Shown: positions 58,537 to 64,000 of the stretch, piece by piece
Layout of the letters: each line of letters starts with the position of its first letter
Numbering within the stretch: the first letter of the stretch is position 1
NCBI GenBank assembly: GCA_039586575.1
Contig: JBDHKD010000037.1
Location: forward strand, 1 to 64,000
DNA: 64,000 bases
Origin: G020344215 sp039586575
GTDB taxonomy: Bacteria > Gemmatimonadota > Gemmatimonadetes > Palauibacterales > KS3-K002
Direction of reading: 5' to 3'
The notes under the pieces: model-generated
What the model saw: the letters and a program-made list of their open reading frames with translations, nothing else
The model's database searches: none
What the model was told of the DNA's origin: nothing
Program-made: the position numbers and the translations under genes

Positions 58537-59229
58537 TTGCGTCAGGAGATCGGAGTATCCCTGTTGCTGCTGGCTGGAACCCTGGCCCCGCTCGCCGGCT
58601 GCGAGCGGGATGCCGAGCCTGGGACCGAGAGGCAGCGCGAGCGGGCAGCGGAGATCCGGCCCGTGGGCCCTTACGCGGTCGCGGGCGATGCCCTGTACCG
58701 GCGCGAAGACGGCACGCTCGTGGCCGTAGCCGTGCTGCCTGGCGCCGAGGCTGCCGCGCCGGACACCCTGGAGGAATGCGTCGCGGAGATCCCGGACCTC
58801 GGCAAAGCCCACTTCGGTCGGCTCGACCTGGCACCCGACACCGCCTGGGCGGCTTGGGCGACGACCGGGCCCGGCGCCTGCGTCGGAGTGCTCAGCCCGG
58901 GCGAGCCGGGGGTTCGCGTCCTGGGCCGCTGGTTGGCGGCCTACCCGGACACGTTGCTCTGGGCACCAGCCGGCCACTACCTGGCGATCGGCCTAGCGCG
59001 GGCCGGCCGCCGCGATCTGGAGGTCTACGATGCGATGGCGGGGCGGCGACTCCAGATGCCGTGGGAGTTCGAGTGCGGCTACGAAGGCGATTGTGACGTG
59101 ACAAGCGCGACTTGGCTGGGCGGCACGCTGCTCAACGTCGAGATCCGACTGGGGCCGGCCGAGCCTCCAGTGCCGTTCGAGGTGAACGTTGCCGCTGCGG
59201 CACCGGCGACGCCGGAAGAGGAGGTTTGA
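58537..59229 (+). CDS. putative lipoprotein, unknown function
   Basis: The 230-residue product from TTG 58537 begins with a lipoprotein signal and lipobox LAGC (GVSLLLLAGTLAPLAGC). The mature part contains WD-like or beta-rich stretches (LYRREDGTLVAVAVLPG, LGKAHFGRLDLAPDTAWAAW, LLWAPAGHYLAIGLA). I recognise no family. TTG follows GAGGACGG; a GTG at 58492 would give an unusually long basic N-terminus. It overlaps nothing and is 2 bases from the next gene. Confidence 0.65.
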   Translation: MRQEIGVSLLLLAGTLAPLAGCERDAEPGTERQRERAAEIRPVGPYAVAGDALYRREDGTLVAVAVLPGAEAAAPDTLEECVAEIPDLGKAHFGRLDLAPDTAWAAWATTGPGACVGVLSPGEPGVRVLGRWLAAYPDTLLWAPAGHYLAIGLARAGRRDLEVYDAMAGRRLQMPWEFECGYEGDCDVTSATWLGGTLLNVEIRLGPAEPPVPFEVNVAAAAPATPEEEV

Positions 59230-59231
59230 GA

Positions 59232-59600
59232 ATGGGCGACGTTTTCTTACGCCGTCGCGTGTGGCGGAAGCTGGAATCGCTACCCGACGAACGGCTGTAT
59301 CAGGTCCTGGACTACATCGAGTTCCTCGAGGAGAAGTACGGAGAGGAGCGTCCCGCGGAGCCCGATCGCGTCCAGAAGTTTGCCGAAGGAATTCAGGACA
59401 AGCTGCGGGCCAGGCGAGCGGCGCCTTGGGCACTCAAGGGTGTGATGGGGGCGCTGAGCGTTGTCGACCGTGCCGTCGGCACGGCGGCGAAGACGGCTCG
59501 CGGGCTGGCCGACGAGTTGGAGAAGGTGGGGCGCAAGCAGGATCCGAACGGGCCGGACGACGACTCGGAGGACCGGTCCACCAAGATCGTCGTCGACTAG
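59232..59600 (+). CDS. small protein, DUF2281-like N-terminus
   Basis: The 122-residue protein starts with LPDERLYQVLDYIEFLEEKYG, close to the DUF2281 (toxin-antitoxin-linked) pattern, then carries a helical middle (LKGVMGALSVVDRAVGTAAK) and an acidic end. No toxin partner is adjacent, so an antitoxin role is not supported. It starts 2 bases after the lipoprotein and ends 3 bases before the YkvA-like gene. Confidence 0.6.
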   Translation: MGDVFLRRRVWRKLESLPDERLYQVLDYIEFLEEKYGEERPAEPDRVQKFAEGIQDKLRARRAAPWALKGVMGALSVVDRAVGTAAKTARGLADELEKVGRKQDPNGPDDDSEDRSTKIVVD

Positions 59601-59603
59601 GCG

Positions 59604-59978
59604 ATGGCGCGGCGAGCGAAGATCCGCGATCTGATCGCCGGGATACCGCGGTTCCTGGCGCTGCTGCTCGGGCTGATCCGCGATCCGCGGGTGTCGGGCA
59701 GCGACAAGGCGCTACTGACTGCTGCGGTGGCCTACACCCTCACGCCCATCGACCTGATCCCCGATTTCCTGCCCATCATCGGGCAGCTGGATGACCTGTT
59801 CTTCCTGGCGCTGGCGATCGACCGGCTGATTACGCACGCCGGTGAGGAGTTGGTGCGGGCCCACTGGTCGGGTCGTGAGGACGTTCTAATCGGACTCTGC
59901 GGCAGCCTCGAGGACCTGGCTCTCAAGCTGCCGGCGCCGGTGCGGCGGCGGCTGAAAGAGGAGGTGGCGGCCCGTTGA
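59604..59978 (+). CDS. YkvA/DUF1232 family membrane protein
   Basis: The 124-residue protein shows the DUF1232 core YTLTPIDLIPDFLPIIGQLDD between short hydrophobic segments. Function of the family is unknown. It ends inside the -35 of the guaB promoter. Confidence 0.85.
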   Translation: MARRAKIRDLIAGIPRFLALLLGLIRDPRVSGSDKALLTAAVAYTLTPIDLIPDFLPIIGQLDDLFFLALAIDRLITHAGEELVRAHWSGREDVLIGLCGSLEDLALKLPAPVRRRLKEEVAAR

Positions 59979-60004
59979 CACCCCGCTGAGACGCCGCATA
60001 TCTT
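59975..60004 (+). promoter_or_regulatory. guaB promoter
   Basis: TTGACA (59975-59980), 18-nt spacer, TATCTT (59999-60004). Transcription would begin near 60011 and give a leader of about 80 nt before guaB. Confidence 0.7.
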
Positions 60005-60033
60005 CACCCATGGAGCGAGGAGACTGGACGAAG

Positions 60034-60070
60034 GCGCCCGGGCGCGAGCGAAAGAGCGCGACCCGGGCGC
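60034..60070 (+). promoter_or_regulatory. GC-rich hairpin in the guaB leader
   Basis: GCGCCCGGG + CGCG (60034-60046) pairs with CGCG + CCCGGGCGC (60057-60070, one bulged A). The 10-nt loop is AGCGAAAGAG. No Shine-Dalgarno lies between the hairpin and the ATG at 60091; CTATATATAAACC fills the gap. It could terminate, stabilise or control translation, perhaps with purine status. Confidence 0.6.
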
Positions 60071-60090
60071 TCGGCTATATATAAACCGCG

Positions 60091-61563
60091 ATGGCCGACA
60101 TGCGAAAAGAGAACGGGTTTTCCGAGGCGCTGACCTTTGACGATGTCCTGCTGGTCCCGCGCCACTCGAGCGTCCACCCGCGTGATGTCGCCGTGGCGAC
60201 GCGGCTCACACGCAACCTGCCGCTCAACATCCCGCTCGTCGCGGCGGCGATGGATACGGTGACCGAGGCGGATATGGCCATCGCGATGGCCCGCCAGGGC
60301 GGTATCGGCATCGTGCACAAGAACATGAGTATCGACATGCAGGCGGCACAGGTCGACCGCGTCAAGCGCTCGGAGAGCGGGATGATTCTGAACCCCATAA
60401 CCTTGAGCCCGGATGCTTCGCTCCGCGACGCGCACCGACTGATGCGGCAGTTCTCGATCAGCGGGGTGCCGATCGTCGAAGCTGATGGCCGGCTGGTCGG
60501 GATCGTCACGAATCGTGACCTCCAGTTCGAAACCGACCTCGACCGTCCGATCCGCGAGGTGATGACCCGCGAGAAGCTCGTGACCGCGCCGGTCGGAACG
60601 TCGCTCGACGCCGCCGAGCGAATGCTCCACGAACATAAGATCGAGAAGCTGCCGGTCGTCGACGAGCAGGGCTACCTGAAAGGGTTGATCACGGTCAAGG
60701 ACATCTTCAAGCGACGCTTGTTCCCCAACGCGGCCAAGGACGAGCACGGTCGCTTGCGCGTCGGCGGCGCCGTAGGGACCGGCCGTGCCGACCTGGAACG
60801 TGCTGCCGAGCTGGTCAGCGCCGGCGTCGACGCGCTCGTGGTCGACAGCGCCCACGGCCACTCGGAGGGCGTGCTCGATACGGTCAGCCGCCTGAAGGAA
60901 CTGTTCGCTCACGTCGAGCTGGTTGCCGGTAACGTGGCCACGCGCGAGGGCGCGGCTGCGCTCGTCGAACGCGGTGCCGACGCGGTGAAGGTGGGCGTCG
61001 GACCCGGCTCCATCTGCACGACTCGAGTCGTCACCGGCGTCGGCGTGCCTCAGTTCACCGCCATCATCGAAGCCGTGGAAGGCTGCCGAGGCAAGGTGCC
61101 CATCATCGCCGACGGCGGGGTCAAGTACTCCGGCGACATCGTCAAAGCGATCGGCGCCGGTGCCGCGACCGTCATGATGGGCTCGATGCTCGCCGGCACC
61201 GAGGAAAGCCCCGGCGAGTCGTTCCTGCTGGAGGGCCGGCGGTTCAAAGTGATCCGCGGCATGGGCTCGCTCTCCGCCATGCAGGAGGGCTCCGCCGACC
61301 GCTATTCCCAGGCCGGCGAACTCGATGGACAGAAGCTGGTGCCCGAAGGTATCGAGGGACGCGTCCCCTATAAGGGGCCGGTAGCCGATGTCCTCTACCA
61401 GCTCGTCGGCGGTCTGCGCAGCGGCATGGGCTACTGCGGCGCCGCCAGCATCGAGGGCTTGCAGCGCAGCGCCAGCTTCGTTCGCATCACCGCCGGCGGC
61501 CTGCGGGAATCGCACCCCCACGACGTGACGATCACCCGTGAGGCCCCCAACTACAACCTCTGA
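60091..61563 (+). CDS. guaB: inosine-5'-monophosphate dehydrogenase GuaB
   Basis: GuaB oxidises IMP to XMP, the first step to GMP. The 490-residue protein has the catalytic-domain start LTFDDVLLVP, a CBS pair (about residues 95-215), the catalytic Cys309 in GVGPGSICTTRVVTG, the flap region MGSMLAGTEESPGE and SADRYSQ. ATG 60091 lacks a Shine-Dalgarno; an internal ATG at 60100 is an alternative. guaA is not in the window. Confidence 0.98.
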   Translation: MADMRKENGFSEALTFDDVLLVPRHSSVHPRDVAVATRLTRNLPLNIPLVAAAMDTVTEADMAIAMARQGGIGIVHKNMSIDMQAAQVDRVKRSESGMILNPITLSPDASLRDAHRLMRQFSISGVPIVEADGRLVGIVTNRDLQFETDLDRPIREVMTREKLVTAPVGTSLDAAERMLHEHKIEKLPVVDEQGYLKGLITVKDIFKRRLFPNAAKDEHGRLRVGGAVGTGRADLERAAELVSAGVDALVVDSAHGHSEGVLDTVSRLKELFAHVELVAGNVATREGAAALVERGADAVKVGVGPGSICTTRVVTGVGVPQFTAIIEAVEGCRGKVPIIADGGVKYSGDIVKAIGAGAATVMMGSMLAGTEESPGESFLLEGRRFKVIRGMGSLSAMQEGSADRYSQAGELDGQKLVPEGIEGRVPYKGPVADVLYQLVGGLRSGMGYCGAASIEGLQRSASFVRITAGGLRESHPHDVTITREAPNYNL

Positions 61564-61580
61564 TGGGAGTTCCGGATGCG

Positions 61581-61609
61581 TTGACAGTAGGCGCCCGGAG
61601 GCCTAAGTT
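61581..61609 (+). promoter_or_regulatory. promoter of the gene at 61694
   Basis: TTGACA (61581-61586), 17-nt spacer, TAAGTT (61604-61609), then a start codon 84 bases later. Confidence 0.6.
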
Positions 61610-61693
61610 CTGTCAGCTAGCTGACTTGTGTGGCCAGCGGCTGCCCCCCCGCCGCCCGCGGTTCGCCAGCGGTCACGCCCCACCGGAGCGGCG

Positions 61694-62131
61694 ATGAATA
61701 CACCCTGGCACGACAGCCTTCAGCGAGAGCGCGTCAAGTTGGTCGACGCGCAGCTGATTCACGCCGCGGACACCCGGACGAGCGCCGAGATAGCACTGGA
61801 GTGGCGAGCGGTGGAGTACCGCGGTAAGGCGACGGCGCACGGTCATGGGGCGATAGATCTGAGGGTGTGCGCCGAGGCGACGCTGGATGCGTTGCACAAG
61901 CTGCTGGGCGGCCGGATGAGCTTTCGGCTCATTGGAGTGAAGTCGGTGAAGGCGTTCGACGATTCGGTGGCGATCGTGGCATTGGGTGTGATCGATCCCG
62001 AAACCGGTGGCGACCGTCGACTGATAGGAACGGCGCCGTCGACGGAGACCGGGGTTCCGCAGGGGGTGGCGCGAGCGGTGCTGAACGCCACCAACCGGGT
62101 CCTAGGGAACTTCCTGTCGACCGGCGAATAA
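61694..62131 (+). CDS. small LeuA-dimer-like protein, unknown
   Basis: The 145-residue protein shows TAHGHGAIDLRVCAEATLD, MSFRLIGVKSVKAFDDSVA, then VARAVLNATNRVLGNFL. This resembles the allosteric dimer domain of 2-isopropylmalate synthase (G-x-G-P/A-x-D ... A-x-x-x-A-x-x-x-x-N) without the catalytic barrel. No leucine gene is adjacent. The ATG at 61694 follows CGGAGCGGCG. It has its own promoter. Confidence 0.6.
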   Translation: MNTPWHDSLQRERVKLVDAQLIHAADTRTSAEIALEWRAVEYRGKATAHGHGAIDLRVCAEATLDALHKLLGGRMSFRLIGVKSVKAFDDSVAIVALGVIDPETGGDRRLIGTAPSTETGVPQGVARAVLNATNRVLGNFLSTGE

Positions 62132-62137
62132 TACTTC

Positions 62138-62166
62138 TTTGGAGCGTCAGGTTCTTGACGTATCTT
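62138..62166 (+). promoter_or_regulatory. possible promoter of the aminotransferase
   Basis: TTTGGA (62138-62143), 17-nt spacer, TATCTT (62161-62166), as in guaB. TTGACG directly precedes TATCTT but is too close to act as the -35. Confidence 0.4.
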
Positions 62167-62192
62167 CCCCCCGAACCCCCGCAGCGAGGCTA

Positions 62193-63320
62193 ATGACCGC
62201 GCACTATCCGGCCTTTGAGCCACCGCGCAGGGTTCTGATGGGCCCCGGCCCCTCGAACGTGAGCGCCCGGGTACTGCTGGCGATGGGGCGGCCCACGGTG
62301 GGCCACCTCGACCCGGCGTTCTTGCGGCTGATGGACGAGGTTGCCGACCAGCTGCGAACCCTGTTCGGCACGGCGAACGCCATGACGATCCCGATATCGG
62401 GCACGGGGTCTGCCGGGATGGAGACGGCGTTCGACAACCTGGTGGAACCGGGCGACACCGTGATCATCGGGGTGAACGGTGTGTTCGGCCAGCGGATGGC
62501 GGACAACGCTGTGCGGGCGGGTGCGGAAGTGGTGGCGGTCGAGGCGGCGTGGGGCGAACCGCTCAACGTGGAGGAGCTGATCGCTGTCCACAAGGCGAAT
62601 CCGGGAGCCCGCTTGCTGGCGGTGGTCCACGCCGAGACTTCCACCGGTGTCCTGCAGCCGTTGGAGGAGCTGGGCGGCCACCTGAAAGAGAGCGAGACGC
62701 TATTCCTGGTCGACACGGTGACGAGCTTGGGTGGTGTGCCCGTGCAGGTGGACGAGCGGCATGTGGACGTGGCGTATTCGGGGACCCAGAAGTGTCTCAG
62801 CGTACCGCCGGGGTTGGCGCCGATCACCCTGTCGGAGCGAGCGATGGAGCGAGTCCGCTCGAGAGGGGAGAAGGTGCACAGCTGGTACCTCGATCTGTCG
62901 CTGATCGGTGCCTATTGGGGTGGGGAGCGGGCGTACCATCACACGGCGCCGATCAACGCGCTCTACGGTCTACACGAGGGGCTGCGGGCGATTCTCGAGG
63001 AAGGCCTGGAGGCGCGGTTCGACCGGCACCGGCGTCTGGGTGCGCTGTTGCAGGACGGGATCGTGGCGCGCGGGATGGAGTTGTTGGTGGACGAGCCGTA
63101 CCGGCTGCCGCAGCTCACGTCCGTACTGATCCCGGACGGGGTGGAAGACAAGGCAATCCGCCGTCAGCTTCTGGAGCGCTTCGGGATCGAGATCGGCGGC
63201 GGTCTGGGGCCGCTGACCGGGAAGATCTGGCGGATCGGGTTGATGGGTGAGACATGCCGCGAGGAGAACGTGAGGCTCTTCTTGAGCGCGCTCGACGAGC
63301 TGCTGGAGGTCAAAGCGTGA
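62193..63320 (+). CDS. class V aminotransferase, alanine/serine-glyoxylate type
   Basis: The 375-residue PLP enzyme has MGPGPSNVS, HAETSTGVLQPLEELG, VDTVTSLGGVPVQVDE with the PLP-contacting Asp, and the lysine motif SGTQKCLSVPPG. It likely moves an amino group from alanine or serine to glyoxylate. ATG 62193 is preferred over upstream codons because it matches the family N-terminus. Its GTGA junction joins the MltD-like gene. Confidence 0.88.
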   Translation: MTAHYPAFEPPRRVLMGPGPSNVSARVLLAMGRPTVGHLDPAFLRLMDEVADQLRTLFGTANAMTIPISGTGSAGMETAFDNLVEPGDTVIIGVNGVFGQRMADNAVRAGAEVVAVEAAWGEPLNVEELIAVHKANPGARLLAVVHAETSTGVLQPLEELGGHLKESETLFLVDTVTSLGGVPVQVDERHVDVAYSGTQKCLSVPPGLAPITLSERAMERVRSRGEKVHSWYLDLSLIGAYWGGERAYHHTAPINALYGLHEGLRAILEEGLEARFDRHRRLGALLQDGIVARGMELLVDEPYRLPQLTSVLIPDGVEDKAIRRQLLERFGIEIGGGLGPLTGKIWRIGLMGETCREENVRLFLSALDELLEVKA

Positions 63321-64000
63321 GGCGCACGGGCTGGCTGGCTCTGGCGACAGCGGTAGCCGCCGCGCTGGCAGCAGGGTGCGCCGCGAGCCCCGCTGCCTCC
63401 AGCGCACCCGAGCCGCAGGCGCCGGGGACCGAGCCGGTACCGGTATTCGCCGAGGATAGTCTCGGCGCCTTAATCGCCGAAGTCGAGGGAAGTGCCGACT
63501 CGGCGACCGAGTCGGCGGTGGAAGCGGAAGCACGTCAGCTGTTCGGCGCGGCCGAGGCTGAAGAACTGCGCTCGGAAGGGCCCAGCTGGGATATCCCGAT
63601 CACGATAAACGACGCGGTCGAGCGCTGGCTGGAGTACTTCCAGGCTGACGGCCGCCAGAACTTCCGTATCTACCTCGAGCGCGCCGGCCGCTACGAGCCG
63701 ATGATGCGGGCCATCTTTCGCGATGCGGGCTTGCCCGAAGACTTGGTCTACTTGTCGCTCATCGAGAGCGGATTCAGCCCGCGTGCCTATAGCCGCGCCC
63801 GGGCCGTCGGCTTGTGGCAATTCATCGCCAGCACCGGCCGGCTGTACGACCTGCAGGTCTCCTACTGGATCGACGAGCGTCGCGATCCGATCCTCGCCAC
63901 CAAGGCAGCCGCCGCTCACCTGAAGGATCTGCACGACGAGTTCGGATCGTGGTACCTGGCTGCCGCTGCGTACAACGGCGGGGCGAATCGTGTGCGCCGC
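63317..64000 (+). CDS. MltD-like lytic transglycosylase lipoprotein, truncated by the window
   Basis: The GTG at 63317 overlaps the aminotransferase stop. A lipoprotein signal ends at AAGC, then an acidic linker leads to a transglycosylase domain with the catalytic Glu150 in SLIESGFSPRAYS, GLWQFIASTGR and AYNGGANRV. The frame is open to the window edge, so LysM repeats expected downstream cannot be seen. It trims peptidoglycan glycan strands in the envelope. Confidence 0.88.
   Translation, partial: MRRTGWLALATAVAAALAAGCAASPAASSAPEPQAPGTEPVPVFAEDSLGALIAEVEGSADSATESAVEAEARQLFGAAEAEELRSEGPSWDIPITINDAVERWLEYFQADGRQNFRIYLERAGRYEPMMRAIFRDAGLPEDLVYLSLIESGFSPRAYSRARAVGLWQFIASTGRLYDLQVSYWIDERRDPILATKAAAAHLKDLHDEFGSWYLAAAAYNGGANRVRR

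Noticed and set aside
58227..59096. A 289-codon + strand frame over the start of the lipoprotein gene
   Set aside because: It is in another frame from the lipobox-bearing gene and is Arg/Gly/Pro-rich without motifs.
59232..59978. The DUF2281-like gene and its neighbour as a toxin-antitoxin pair
   Set aside because: The neighbour is a YkvA/DUF1232 membrane protein and not a toxin family; the DUF2281 likeness is limited to the first 25 residues.
60034..60090. The guaB leader as a known purine or guanidine riboswitch
   Set aside because: It is a single GC hairpin without the conserved junction or loop sequences of those classes.
60004..61521. A 505-codon open frame opposite guaB, and similar long antisense frames at 37031-38506 and 34758-35993
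   Set aside because: They lie wholly opposite confident genes, have low-complexity Arg/Asp/Gly-rich composition typical of high-GC shadow frames, and carry no recognised motif.

Overview
The window is one high-GC (roughly two-thirds G+C), densely packed bacterial chromosome segment. Nearly all genes run on the + strand in long, tightly overlapped series; only nadA and a pteridine-reductase-like SDR are on the - strand. Outer-membrane genes (an Omp85 barrel with TamB, lipoproteins, an MltD-type transglycosylase), a PASTA-domain membrane protein, paired M16 peptidases, a rhomboid protease and a divergent EF-G paralogue fit a diderm such as Gemmatimonadota. That placement is inference from gene content and order; no rRNA is present to settle it.

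Layout. 1-1.8 kb: the 3' part of tRNA-Arg(TCG), nadA (-), and the RNase P RNA gene with a well-placed promoter. 1.9-6.0 kb: an M16 peptidase pair (one catalytic, one not) and single-chain L-serine dehydratase. 6.2-8.0 kb: an ECF sigma factor and a ZAS-type anti-sigma candidate, each preceded by an ECF-like promoter, with a terminator between them. 8.0-16.3 kb: holA, a SPOR-domain protein, mutS, a TonB-C protein, a cystathionine beta-synthase, ddl and a rhomboid. 16.4-23.8 kb: a degenerate EF-G paralogue, then yebC-ruvC-ruvA-ruvB-queA-tgt. 24-32.9 kb: yajC-def-fmt-thiE-thiS-thiG-rsmB-PASTA-tlpA-ybbR-tsaD-lgt. 32.9-45.8 kb: a phosphoesterase, an Omp85 protein, tamB, htpX, a lipid kinase, uvrA and a CDP-alcohol phosphatidyltransferase. 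45.8-53 kb: a looser accessory stretch (membrane protein, methyltransferase, HhH protein, glycosyltransferase-like protein, SDR, a broken DUF4440 lipoprotein, DUF5946, DinB, M28 peptidase). 53-57.4 kb: a PspA-centred envelope cassette, a collapsed DUF1611 remnant and acpS. 57.4-64 kb: the SDR, a lipoprotein, small proteins, guaB, a LeuA-dimer-like small protein, a class V aminotransferase and the start of an MltD-like lipoprotein cut by the window edge.

The most unusual features are these. (1) Fmt, which formylates initiator Met-tRNA, has lost about 50 internal residues including its catalytic Asn and His and the SLLP-type motif, in frame. The adjoining def has no ATG/GTG/TTG where its family begins; a strong Shine-Dalgarno instead faces an ATA codon. 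(2) rsmB and an AI-2E-family transporter also appear to start at CTG codons. (3) A DUF1611 gene survives as an 84-codon fusion of its two ends, still coupled to acpS by ATGA, and a DUF4440 lipoprotein is broken by a small internal deletion. With fmt this makes three internal deletions. (4) The EF-G paralogue has substitutions in switch I, G3 (His to Tyr) and G4 (NKxD to SMLD). (5) Two intergenic hairpins share arms with 8-nt periodicity and an ACCTCAGG loop. The deletions and odd starts need read-level confirmation, because assembly error would mimic some of them.
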